A DNA stretch of 45,198 bases from an uncultured Bacteroidia bacterium. Lineage in GTDB: Bacteria; Bacteroidota; Bacteroidia; Bacteroidales; UBA932. Where the stretch lies: the NCBI GenBank assembly GCA_902782225.1, contig CACZMF010000027.1, positions 1 to 45,198 of the forward strand. Direction: 5' to 3'. Made by a program: the position numbers and the translations under genes. A model generated the notes under the pieces. The model ran no database searches, was not told the origin of the DNA, and worked only from the letters and a program-made list of their open reading frames with translations. This document shows positions 1-8,283 of this stretch, piece by piece. Each line of letters begins with the position of its first letter. Position 1 is the first letter of the stretch.

Positions 1-1
1 G

Positions 2-865
2 AAGACAGGCGGCGAGCGCATCGTCTCCCGTCCGGTGAGCGCCATCGACCCCACGGGCGAATGGGCCGTAAGCCTGAATTACGCCCGCCTGAGGGTATGT
101 CGCCCCGACTACGGTTATGCCGGGGACGGCCAAGACCCGCAGCTGGATGAGGTCTGGCCGGAAGACGACGGCCTGTGGATGATTAACCTCAAGACCGGAG
201 AAGAGAGGCTTCTGCTGTCGATTGCCGACGCACGCAGCCAAATGCCGGAAATCACCTCCGATGACGGCCTGGCGTACTTCTGCCACACAATCATCAGCCC
301 CGACGCCGGCAAGGTATTCTTCCTTGCACGTACGGTACAAGGATTCAAGGCGCAGCTCGCCGAGCGTGGATACATTTATTCCTGGGACACGGTTTCCTTT
401 ACCATCAACACCGACGGAACGGGCCTGCGCCGCTGTTTCCCGGACGGATGGCAGGGCTCTCACTTCAACTGGAAGGACGGCGAGACCCTTGTCGTGACGG
501 CACGGTGGGACGGCGGGGGATGCTGGGCGCACACGGCCTTTACGGTTGGAGATGAAGAAAACGTACGCCACATCGCCCCTGGCATCATGGATTGGGACGG
601 GCACTGCATCTTCTCTCCGGACGGAGAGTTCATCAGCAGCGAAGGCTACTGGAACAAGGACGGCTACCGCAGTTGGGTGCTCGTTCGCCTGGAAGATGAG
701 GCCATCATATCCCTGGGGCGTTTCTTCGTGCCTGAATATTACAAGGAACAATACTCCCGCTGCGACCTTCACGCCCGCTGGAAGCCGGACGGCAGCCAGC
801 TGGCCTTTAATTCCGTCCACGAAGGGAGCCGTCAGGTTTATCTCAGAGACGTAAAATGGAAATGA
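2..865 (+). CDS. Beta-propeller (PD40/WD40-like) protein, 5' partial
   Basis: The frame is open to the left edge of the window, so the gene starts upstream; the GTG at 35 is an internal codon inside a propeller blade, not a credible start. The visible part (about 287 codons) has repeated blade signatures such as SPDAGKVFF, SPDGEFISSEG and KPDGSQLAFNS, typical of PD40/TolB-like propellers also seen in oligogalacturonate-lyase-like proteins. A segment reading PEDDGLWMINLKTGEE is typical of a family often found beside glycan-degrading enzymes. Its stop overlaps the ATG of the next gene (ATGGAAATGA), so the two were probably translated together. The exact activity is not recognisable: it could bind or cleave a glycan. 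Signal peptide, if any, lies outside the window. Confidence 0.75.
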   Translation, partial: KTGGERIVSRPVSAIDPTGEWAVSLNYARLRVCRPDYGYAGDGQDPQLDEVWPEDDGLWMINLKTGEERLLLSIADARSQMPEITSDDGLAYFCHTIISPDAGKVFFLARTVQGFKAQLAERGYIYSWDTVSFTINTDGTGLRRCFPDGWQGSHFNWKDGETLVVTARWDGGGCWAHTAFTVGDEENVRHIAPGIMDWDGHCIFSPDGEFISSEGYWNKDGYRSWVLVRLEDEAIISLGRFFVPEYYKEQYSRCDLHARWKPDGSQLAFNSVHEGSRQVYLRDVKWK

Positions 866-2236
866 GAAAAGTTCTTCTTGCCGCATTGTGCCTCTGCTGC
901 GGCGTCACGTTGTCCGCCCAGGAGGAAATCCAGCCGGACATAACCTCCGTGCAGGTAAACGTTACAGTCAATCCTTCATCCATACTCGGGCCCATCAAGC
1001 CTATGAACGCCGTAAACAACGGCCCGGCGTACGACAGCGAACTGCAGCAGCAGGATTTCAGGATACTGCAGATTCCTTACAGCCGCACGCACGACGCCTG
1101 TTTGGGAGAGTGCTATGGAGAGCACCTTGTCGATGTCTCCGAAATATTCCCGGATTTCGACAAAGACCCCGAATGCCCGGCTTCGTACGATTTCCGGGAG
1201 ACAGACCTGTATATCAAGACATTAATCGATTCAGGCAGCGAACCGTTCTACAGACTGGGTCAGTCCATAGAAAACCAGACTGCAGCAAAGTACAACATCT
1301 ACCCACCGAAGGATTATAAGAAATGGGCGCGCATCTGCGAGCACATTATACGTCATTATAACGAAGGCTGGGCAGACGGTCTCCATTACGGGATAAAGTA
1401 CTGGGAAATATGGAACGAGGCCGACCTGGACCAGTCCTCCGGCCGCTGGAAGACCGAACCGCGCACCTGGGGAGGCACGATAGAGGAATTCCATAAGTTC
1501 TATGCCGTCGTTGCGAAGCATCTAAAGGAACGCTTCCCCGGACTGAAGATCGGCGGCCCCTCCTACTGCCGCATCCAGGGAGTCAAGACCTATTTCCCTC
1601 AGTTCTTCGAATATATGCGGGACAACAAGGTCCCAATTGACTTCGTGTCATGGCACAAATACGGCGCCGAGCCGTCGGTATATCTGATGGAGGCTGACCT
1701 GATCCGTGGATGGATGAAGGAGTACGGATACGAAGACGCGGAACTCATGATACAACTATGAGAACCGACGTTCCATTAAAGGCGCCGCGTTTGCGATGGC
1801 CACTATGTCCGCCCTGCAACATGCTCCGGTCGATATGATGATGTACTACGATTTCCGACCGTCGACCACTTATTGCGGTTTCTATGACACTCAGCTTTAC
1901 AAGCATATGCCCCTCTATTATGCATTCTACGCGTGGAGCAAACTGGGCGACAAAGAGTGCGCCTGCAAGGTCGAAGGCGGGTCCGGAGACGTATATGCGG
2001 TAGCATCCGTGAGGGACGGCAGGCCGGTTGTGCTGCTTACCCGTTACGACGGAGACAACAATGCCTGCAACCTCGCCGAGGTGACCGTTTCGGTCGCCGG
2101 AAGCCGCATAGGCAAGGCATTTTACCATCTGACCGACGACGAACACATCTACACGGAGATCCCGCTCTTCCCTTCCGGGGACGGAACCGTGAGGCTGTCG
2201 CTTGCCAACAACGTCATCGCCCTGCTGGAACTTTAG
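856..2236 (+). pseudogene. GH39-like glycoside hydrolase, frameshifted and missing its nucleophile motif
   Basis: Two frames together make one clan GH-A enzyme related to GH39 (beta-xylosidase/iduronidase type). The first part, 856-1761, begins with a signal peptide (the ATG at 862, MRKVLLAALC, is equally possible) and carries the acid/base motif EIWNEADL with Glu188. It stops at TGA 1759-1761. The second part continues in another frame, with NYENRRS at about 1754-1774 followed by IKGAAFAM, then MYYDFRP and YYAFYAWSKLG, and ends at 2236. Relatives have a motif like NEWNY, holding the nucleophile Glu, right after the ELMI that ends the first part. Here only NY is left, so the junction lost bases as well as frame. 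The product cannot be an active retaining enzyme. A sequencing or assembly error is possible but would have to remove several codons. Confidence 0.8.
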
Positions 2237-2239
2237 CAT

Positions 2240-4057
2240 ATGAAACGCTTGCTATGTCTTCTTGCGGCCCTTACGCTTACATTGTTCCCGGCAGGTGCCT
2301 TCACCATTGCCGAAGGGCGTGAGTGCCGCTCCCTGAACGGGAAATGGAACTATATAGTGGATCCGATGGATACCGGCATATACAAGTACCATATGACGCT
2401 CCAGAAGCCCCACAAGCGCTATTTCGCCGACAGGCACTTCTACGAAGACAGGACGAAACTGGTGGAATACGACTTCGAAAAAGCGCCCCTGCTCGAAGTA
2501 CCGGGCGACTGGAACACCCAGTCGGAACAGCTTTATCTGTATGAAGGAACCATCTGGTACAGAACGGTTGTTGATTTCCACAAAACCCCGGGGAGAAGAT
2601 GGTTCCTTCATTTCGGCGCCGTCAATTACCAGTGCATGGTGGGGCTGAACAACACCATCCTGGGTGCGCACAAGGGCGGTTTTACGCCGTTTGAATTCGA
2701 AGTCACAGACCAGTTGAAGGAGGGGCCGAACAGCCTCGTCGTATGGGTCAACAATACCCGCGGCGTGTCAGAGGTCCCGACCCTGAATTACGATTGGTGG
2801 AACTACGGCGGAATCACCCGGGACGTCACGCTCGTCGGCGTGCCGGAGGTGTTCATCAAAGACTGGAGGATGCGTTTCGACGGGAAGGTTGCATCCTTTG
2901 ACGTATCCCTTGACGGAGGGTCCGGTTCCGTGACCATTGAGATTTCGGAACTCGGCATCAGCAAGAAGGCCTGTGCCGGACGCGACGGCGTGGCACATTT
3001 CAAGATAAAGGCATCGCCGGAGCTTTGGTCGCCGGACAACCCAAGGCTGTATGAAATCGTCCTGTCAAGCGGAAGCGACTGCATCACGGACCGCATCGGA
3101 TTCAGGACCGTACGGGTTGAAGGTGAAGAAATCCTCCTCAACGGGAAACCCGTTTTCCTGAAAGGAGTCGCCATGCACGATGAATCCATCGGCGTCAATC
3201 CCGGAAGATGCAGGGGCGAAGAAGATGCAAAGGCGCTTCTTGCCGCGGCAAAAGAATTGGGATGCAATTTCCTGCGCCTGGCGCACTATCCACACAGCGA
3301 GCAGATGGTGCGGCTCGCAGAAGAAATGGGATTTATGCTTTGGGAGGAAATCCCTTGCTACTGGAATATCGACTGGTCTTCCGAGGAGACCTACGCCAAT
3401 GCCGAAAACCAGCTCCTGGAGATGATTGGGAGAGACTACAACCGTGCCGCAGTTATCATTTGGACCGTCGCCAACGAGACGCCGCGCAAGCCGGAGAGGC
3501 TGGAATTCCTCGGTAAGTTGATAGCGAAAACACGTGCTGAAGACCCCACACGGCTGGTCAGCGCCGCGCTTGAGAAGAAGCTGACCGACCCGCGCCACGC
3601 TGTAGTCGAAGATGAACTCATCGGTCTCACCGACCTCCTGAGCTTCAACCAGTATGAGGGATGGTACGACGGAAGCCCAGCGGACTGCGACTCGCTCGAA
3701 TGGTCGATTCCTTCGGGCAAACCCGTGGTTATCAGCGAATTCGGCGGCGGCGCACTATTTGGCAACCACGGCAGCGACAAAGAGTTGTTCACTGAGGAAT
3801 ACCTCTCGCTCCTTTATCGCCACAACCTCAAGATGCTTTCCAGGCTTCCCGGTCTTCGCGGCCTGTGCCCCTGGTGTCTCAAGGACTTCCGTTCACCCAA
3901 GAGGCCGCTTGCCGGCATCCAGGACGATTTCAACCGCAAGGGGCTCATCGACGAGCGTGGCCGACGGAAACTGGCTTTCTATGTCGTCAGGGATTATTAT
4001 CTGTCTTATCGAAGTGACGCCACGGCGGATCGTGTATCCGTTGCCGTTAATGAATAG
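2240..4057 (+). CDS. GH2 glycoside hydrolase, beta-glucuronidase-like
   Basis: A 605-residue secreted enzyme of family GH2. Signal peptide at residues 1-20, then the sugar-binding jelly-roll domain (about 30-200, with LNGKWNYIVDP and VPGDWNTQ), an immunoglobulin-like domain (about 200-295), and the TIM barrel (about 296-600, starting at LNGKPVFLKGVAMHDE). The acid/base is Glu413 in WTVANE and the nucleophile is Glu500 in VISEFGGGA. Overall it resembles bacterial beta-glucuronidases, but beta-galactosidase or related activity cannot be excluded from motifs alone. It begins 3 bases after the GH39-like pseudogene, so it was in the same operon. The conserved end of the family (RKLAFYVVRDYY) is at about 4000; the last 15-17 residues are antisense to the end of the convergent GH63-like gene and look like read-through. 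Confidence 0.88.
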   Translation: MKRLLCLLAALTLTLFPAGAFTIAEGRECRSLNGKWNYIVDPMDTGIYKYHMTLQKPHKRYFADRHFYEDRTKLVEYDFEKAPLLEVPGDWNTQSEQLYLYEGTIWYRTVVDFHKTPGRRWFLHFGAVNYQCMVGLNNTILGAHKGGFTPFEFEVTDQLKEGPNSLVVWVNNTRGVSEVPTLNYDWWNYGGITRDVTLVGVPEVFIKDWRMRFDGKVASFDVSLDGGSGSVTIEISELGISKKACAGRDGVAHFKIKASPELWSPDNPRLYEIVLSSGSDCITDRIGFRTVRVEGEEILLNGKPVFLKGVAMHDESIGVNPGRCRGEEDAKALLAAAKELGCNFLRLAHYPHSEQMVRLAEEMGFMLWEEIPCYWNIDWSSEETYANAENQLLEMIGRDYNRAAVIIWTVANETPRKPERLEFLGKLIAKTRAEDPTRLVSAALEKKLTDPRHAVVEDELIGLTDLLSFNQYEGWYDGSPADCDSLEWSIPSGKPVVISEFGGGALFGNHGSDKELFTEEYLSLLYRHNLKMLSRLPGLRGLCPWCLKDFRSPKRPLAGIQDDFNRKGLIDERGRRKLAFYVVRDYYLSYRSDATADRVSVAVNE

Positions 4058-5473
4058 GGTGTAGGGCTTGTTCGAACGCACCTTCACCATTCCGTCTTCA
4101 TAGATGATGTCGGTGGTTATATCACCGAATGACAGTTTCTCTATGCCGTGGCGGCAGGTCTGGTACAGGTTCCAACGGACGGTTGCGTTTCCGGCATCGA
4201 CATCGTAGAATCCCAGGACGTTTTCGATGAACAGCGAAATGGGGCCCAGTGCGGACCAGCCGCAGAAGTCCGCTTTTACGGATTTAACGTTTTTGGTGCC
4301 TTCCTTTTTGCTGGCGGGTTCGGGCCTGGTGGGATTGTAGCACTCCCAGATGGTATGCGGGTCATATTGGGAATATGTCTGCCACATATGGTCAAGGATG
4401 GCTTCCGCGGTTTCGTTTGCTTCCTTGTAGAAACCATACTTCTCCAGAGCCTTTATCCCCATATAGGCCGTTGGAAGCCACATCGAGCCTTTCCAGTAAT
4501 TCCCATCCGGGTCGAATTCGGGGTCGTCCCTGGAGACGGAGGTCCATGGCACGGCGCCTCCGAGTTTGTCGTCCTTCAGGGCGAATTCTACCATAGCCTT
4601 TGCCTGTTCCGGCGAAGGTATTTCCGCCAGCATCGGCCAGAAGGATGCAGGAGTCAGGATGCGCGTCTTTGAAAGGTCGTCTTCGCGGATGTCGTAATAG
4701 CAGCCGTCATCGTCATCCCAGTAGTACCTGTTGACTTTTTCTTTGTATTCCTGATAGATGGCCCGGTACTCGTCCTCTGTAGCTTTGTCGCCTGAAATCG
4801 CTGCAAGGCGGGAGATGTAAAGTGCCGAGAGGGCCTGCTGGGAGATGGCGTCGATCCAGAACATCGGCATTGCCCGTTTCCTTGGAGTGTTGTCCATTCC
4901 GCTCTGCCAACTCTGCCAGTTGTAGCCTATGCCCTTGTATTGTATGCGGATGCCGTCGTTGCTGATGGGAAATGGAAACTCCGTATCGTGGTTCATGGTA
5001 TTGAACAGTTCGAAGTGCTTCTGGAGGAAGCGTTTCTGCGTTATGAGCTCCCGGATGTGGGCTGTGTCACCGGTGAATTTGAAGTAATCGTTCTCCACCC
5101 AGGCGAAGAAAGGGGGATTGTCGGGATGCCAGACGCTGAGGGGCGAGCCGGCATTTTCGTGCAGGGTGTAGTAAAAATTGTCGAGCGTCTGGATGCCGGG
5201 GAAGATGTCCGGTGCGTACTTGCAGAACATCACCATGAACTCGGAATCCCAGATCCATATAGCCTCATCCCGAAAACCTTCATCCATATACAGGGGTTGT
5301 ACCAAGCCGGGTTGGTACTTAATGTGGGCCTCAGCTTGCTCCCAGGCTTTCCGGTACAGTTGGACGTATTCGGGCCTGGCGTCAAATACCGGGGTCGGTA
5401 TTTCCCTTGCCGCTTTGGAACATTGCACGCAGCAGCATACGCACGCAAGTGCTATGACAATCAGTTTTTTCAT
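3893..5473 (-). CDS. GH63/trehalase-fold (MGH1-type) glycoside hydrolase
   Basis: A 526-residue exported protein with an (alpha/alpha)6-barrel fold of the GH63/GH37 type. The N-terminus (MKKLIVIALACV, Cys18 followed by Ser) suggests a signal peptide and possibly a lipoprotein with an imperfect lipobox. Barrel signatures are WIWDSEFM near residue 75, NDGIRIQYKG, GNYWKGSMWLPTAYMG and TIWECYNP. Family members act on alpha-glucosides or related oligosaccharides; the substrate here is unknown. The recognisable domain ends at about 4004 (LFINGNGYTIRRG); the final 36 residues are antisense to the GH2 gene and match nothing I know of, so the native stop seems to be lost. The convergent overlap with GH2 is 165 bp. 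An imperfect -7 element lies 4 bases upstream of the ATG. Confidence 0.85.
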   Translation of the reverse strand: MKKLIVIALACVCCCVQCSKAAREIPTPVFDARPEYVQLYRKAWEQAEAHIKYQPGLVQPLYMDEGFRDEAIWIWDSEFMVMFCKYAPDIFPGIQTLDNFYYTLHENAGSPLSVWHPDNPPFFAWVENDYFKFTGDTAHIRELITQKRFLQKHFELFNTMNHDTEFPFPISNDGIRIQYKGIGYNWQSWQSGMDNTPRKRAMPMFWIDAISQQALSALYISRLAAISGDKATEDEYRAIYQEYKEKVNRYYWDDDDGCYYDIREDDLSKTRILTPASFWPMLAEIPSPEQAKAMVEFALKDDKLGGAVPWTSVSRDDPEFDPDGNYWKGSMWLPTAYMGIKALEKYGFYKEANETAEAILDHMWQTYSQYDPHTIWECYNPTRPEPASKKEGTKNVKSVKADFCGWSALGPISLFIENVLGFYDVDAGNATVRWNLYQTCRHGIEKLSFGDITTDIIYEDGMVKVRSNKPYTLFINGNGYTIRRGVTSIRQIIIPDDIESQFPSATLVDEPLAVEIVLDAGKRPLG

Positions 5474-5477
5474 CGTC

Positions 5478-5485
5478 CGAATATA
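5478..5485 (-). promoter_or_regulatory. Possible -7 element for the GH63-like gene
   Basis: On the minus strand this reads TATATTCG, one base away from the Bacteroidota -7 consensus TAnnTTTG. It ends only 4 bases before the ATG, which would give an almost leaderless transcript. No clear -33 TTTG was found at the usual distance. Confidence 0.3.
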
Positions 5486-5713
5486 GCGTTTTTTGCTTCG
5501 GCAACGATATAACTATCCCGGAAATGATTACAAATAATCTGTAATAACCGCCCTGCGCCTTCTGGCCAGGCTGCTGCCGGAACTGATATCAACTATTCAG
5601 TAGGATATCGAAAAAAGAATCTTTTGTACAAAAAATCAGTGTTAATTATTTTTCTACTCCGGCGGATTGTTATAAAAATCAGCAAAATCTTGCCGTCAAA
5701 TGCAGAGGAGCCA

Positions 5714-5743
5714 TTGCCGGAACAAACATTCTGTTCAACTTTG
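5714..5743 (+). promoter_or_regulatory. Possible promoter for the Rpn-like gene
   Basis: TTG at 5714-5716 is followed after 19 bases by CAACTTTG at 5736-5743. This fits the Bacteroidota -33/-7 spacing with one mismatch to TAnnTTTG. It would give a leader of roughly 60 bases. Confidence 0.35.
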
Positions 5744-5807
5744 CCGTACAGGGAGCCGCCTTCCGCGGGTTGATCCGGATGCGTAAAACTCCCCTCCCAA
5801 CTTAAAT

Positions 5808-6647
5808 ATGGATTATTCATCTACAAAGATCGGCACGTTTATCGACCTGCGCCGCAACTGGGCATTCAAACAGATTTTCGGAACTCCTGGCAACGAAGAC
5901 ATTCTCCTAGCCCTAATACAGGCGGTTCTGCCCGACAAGGGTATTACCAGCGTCTCTCTAGCGCCCACGGAGCGTATGAGTATTAACGAGAATGCACGCA
6001 GCGCGGTATTTGACGTCTCATGCAATACTTCATCCGGAGATTTCGTTTCAGTAGAAATGCAATTCCAGGAGCAGGATGATTTCAACGACAGGATGGTGTT
6101 CTATTCTTCATTCCCAATTTTCAACAGTCTTACTAAGGGAGGCACCAGCTACTCTTTCAAAGCCCCGATTTACATCATAGGTGTCCTCAATTTCATCATA
6201 TCGAGTGTGGCCAGCAACGACAGGATGCTCAACTGTTACCGCCTCAGGAACATACAGGATACCAACACCGAACTGACGCGAAGCTTGTCATACGTTACCG
6301 TGGAACTGCCGAAGTTCACCAAGAGCCTGGACGAACTTGAAACTGTCGCAGACAAAATCTTCTATTCCCTGACACATATATCCGCGTTGGAAGAGCGCCC
6401 GGCATCTTTTTCGGAAAAAGTCTTGGTAAAGTTGTTCGAATTGTGTAGGTTTGCAAATATGACTACCGAACAGCAATATTTGTACATCCGCACCTTAATG
6501 GCCGAGGTTGATGCACGAAGCCAGAGGCGAACGGCAATCAACAAGACCAAGGCGGAAATTGCCAGGTCTTTACGCGAAAAGGATATCCCCGTTCCCACGA
6601 TAGCCGAAGCATGCGGCCTTACTGAGGAACAGGTTCTTGCTCTATAG
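5808..6647 (+). CDS. Rpn-family / PD-(D/E)XK nuclease-like protein
   Basis: A 279-residue cytoplasmic protein of the Rpn / 'PD-(D/E)XK nuclease family transposase' group. The N-terminus (IDLRRNWAFKQIFG) is the family signature, in which a phage- or transposase-like name is misleading: members are nucleases linked to recombination or defence, not proven transposases. The nuclease core is visible as Asp69 in AVFDVS and Glu83-x-Gln85 in VEMQF, the D...ExQ form of the active site. The C-terminal part (about 235-279) is basic and helical and ends in a helix-turn-helix-like TIAEACGLTEEQV. It stands alone between a divergent gene and lysS. No inverted repeats or target duplications flank it, so it is not an IS. 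Many genomes carry several copies. Confidence 0.8.
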   Translation: MDYSSTKIGTFIDLRRNWAFKQIFGTPGNEDILLALIQAVLPDKGITSVSLAPTERMSINENARSAVFDVSCNTSSGDFVSVEMQFQEQDDFNDRMVFYSSFPIFNSLTKGGTSYSFKAPIYIIGVLNFIISSVASNDRMLNCYRLRNIQDTNTELTRSLSYVTVELPKFTKSLDELETVADKIFYSLTHISALEERPASFSEKVLVKLFELCRFANMTTEQQYLYIRTLMAEVDARSQRRTAINKTKAEIARSLREKDIPVPTIAEACGLTEEQVLAL

Positions 6648-6732
6648 CTTTCACAGATAATCTCCTCCCGTTCCAGGAGGTCGCGGACCACGAGCAACTT
6701 GGGAAGGAATCGGTCAATTCCTATTTTTTTTG

Positions 6733-6740
6733 TACTTTTG
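6733..6740 (+). promoter_or_regulatory. -7 element (TACTTTTG) of lysS
   Basis: A perfect TAnnTTTG match that ends 6 bases before the ATG at 6747. It lies inside the longer open frame that begins at 6699 and therefore argues against that upstream start. The transcript would have a leader of only a few bases. No clear -33 element is visible at 19-21 bases upstream. Confidence 0.55.
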
Positions 6741-6746
6741 TGCGTT

Positions 6747-8282
6747 ATGAATATTGAACTTAGTGAACAGGAGCAGATTCGCCGCGAATCGCTGGCGAAG
6801 CTCAGGGAGGCCGGAATCGACCCCTATCCCGCAGCCGAATACCCCGTCAACGCCACAGCCGCAGAGATAACTGCCGGCTATGATCCTGACAAACAGAATT
6901 TTAACGAAGTGTGCATCGCAGGCCGCCTTATGAGCCGTCGCATCATGGGCGCCGCTTCCTTCGGCGAACTGCAGGACGAAAGCGGGCGCATCCAGATCTA
7001 TGTCAAGCGCGACGAGATCTGCCCCGGCGAAGACAAGACCATGTACAACACCGTCTGGAAGAAACTTCTGGACATAGGTGACATCATAGGCATCAAGGGA
7101 TTTGCGTTCATCACCCAGACCGGCCAGCTCAGCGTCCACGCGAAGGAACTGACCCTGCTGAGCAAGTCGCTCCGTGTGCTTCCCATCGTGAAGGAGGCCG
7201 AGGGCCAGGTGTTCGACGCCGTGACCGACCCCGAGCTCCGCTACCGCCAGCGCTACGTGGACCTCATCGTGAATCCGCAGGTCAAGGACGTGTTCGTGAA
7301 GAGGGCGAAAATCATCGCCACGATGCGTGAGTACTTCAACGCAGCCGGCTGCCTCGAGGTGGAGACCCCCATCCTGCAGAGCATCCCCGGCGGCGCCACC
7401 GCAAGGCCTTTCGTGACCCACCACAACGCCCTGGACATCCCCCTGTACCTGAGAATTGCGAACGAGCTCTACCTCAAGCGCCTCATCGTGGGCGGCTACA
7501 GCGGAGTCTATGAGTTCGCCAAGGACTTCCGCAACGAGGGCATGGACAAGACCCACAATCCGGAGTTCACCTGCATGGAGATCTACGTCGCCTACAAGGA
7601 CTACAACTGGATGATGGCCTTCGTGGAGAAGATGCTTGAGAAGATTGCGGTCGCCGTGAACGGCACCACCAAGGTGGACATCGCCGGCCAGGAGGTCGAT
7701 TTCGCCGGCCCTTACCGCCGCCTGCCTATCCTGGAGGCAATCAAGGAGTACGCCGGCGTGGACGTGAAGGGTATGTCCGAAGACGAACTCCGCGCCACAT
7801 GCAAGCGCCTGAACGTGGATATCGAGCCTTCCATGGGCAAGGGCAAGCTTATCGACGCCATCTTCGGAACCTACTGCGAGGAGAAGCTGGTGCAGCCCAC
7901 CTATATCATCGATTATCCTGTGGAGATGTCTCCTCTGACCAAGCGCCACCGCACAGATCCGACTTTGACCGAGCGTTTCGAACTGTTCGTCTGCGGCAAG
8001 GAGCTGGCAAATGCCTACTCGGAGCTGAACGACCCTATCGACCAGCTGGAGCGTTTCGAGGAGCAGGCCGCCCTGAAGAGCAAGGGCGACGACGAGGCCA
8101 TGTATATCGACATGGACTTCGTGCGCGCCCTGGAGTACGGTATGCCGCCGACTTCAGGCCTCGGAATGGGTATCGACCGCCTGACCATGTTCATGACCGG
8201 CCAGACGACTATCCAGGACGTGCTGTTCTTCCCCCAGATGAGGCCTGAGAAGTCGCTGAAGAAAGAGGCGGAGAAGGAGTAG
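6747..8282 (+). CDS. lysS: Lysine--tRNA ligase (class II)
   Basis: Charges tRNA-Lys with lysine in the cytoplasm. The 511-residue protein has the N-terminal OB-fold anticodon-binding domain (about 55-160) and the class II catalytic domain. Motif 2 is visible as [14 protein letters not shown] near residue 261, and motif 3 as GLGMGIDRL near residue 470. The length matches the usual 500-510 residues. The start at 6747 ([10 protein letters not shown]) is chosen over an in-frame codon at 6699 because a perfect -7 promoter element lies between them and the extra 16 residues match nothing in the family. One base separates its stop from the next gene, an RNA methyltransferase, so the two form an operon. 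Confidence 0.97.
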   Translation: MNIELSEQEQIRRESLAKLREAGIDPYPAAEYPVNATAAEITAGYDPDKQNFNEVCIAGRLMSRRIMGAASFGELQDESGRIQIYVKRDEICPGEDKTMYNTVWKKLLDIGDIIGIKGFAFITQTGQLSVHAKELTLLSKSLRVLPIVKEAEGQVFDAVTDPELRYRQRYVDLIVNPQVKDVFVKRAKIIATMREYFNAAGCLEVETPILQSIPGGATARPFVTHHNALDIPLYLRIANELYLKRLIVGGYSGVYEFAKDFRNEGMDKTHNPEFTCMEIYVAYKDYNWMMAFVEKMLEKIAVAVNGTTKVDIAGQEVDFAGPYRRLPILEAIKEYAGVDVKGMSEDELRATCKRLNVDIEPSMGKGKLIDAIFGTYCEEKLVQPTYIIDYPVEMSPLTKRHRTDPTLTERFELFVCGKELANAYSELNDPIDQLERFEEQAALKSKGDDEAMYIDMDFVRALEYGMPPTSGLGMGIDRLTMFMTGQTTIQDVLFFPQMRPEKSLKKEAEKE

Positions 8283-8283
8283 C

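Larger units (their letters stand above)
5474..5807. other. Intergenic spacer between divergent GH63-like and Rpn-like genes
   Basis: This 334-base stretch separates two divergent genes and is clearly more AT-rich than its flanks in the part 5590-5700. I see no RNA gene and no convincing ORF. A 75-codon minus-strand frame (5593-5820) overlaps the start of the Rpn-like gene and has no recognisable motif. A possible forward promoter is listed separately. Confidence 0.6.

Noticed and set aside
5593-5820. 75-codon minus-strand frame in the spacer before the Rpn-like gene
   Set aside because: It overlaps the start of the Rpn-like gene, shows no motif, and has no promoter.
5808-6647. Transposase/insertion sequence
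   Set aside because: The family name includes 'transposase', but no terminal inverted repeats or target duplications were found on either side.
6714-7949. 411-codon minus-strand open frame across lysS
   Set aside because: It is the exact antisense of lysS, rich in His/Val/Leu as expected from the complement of a GC-rich gene, with no known motif.
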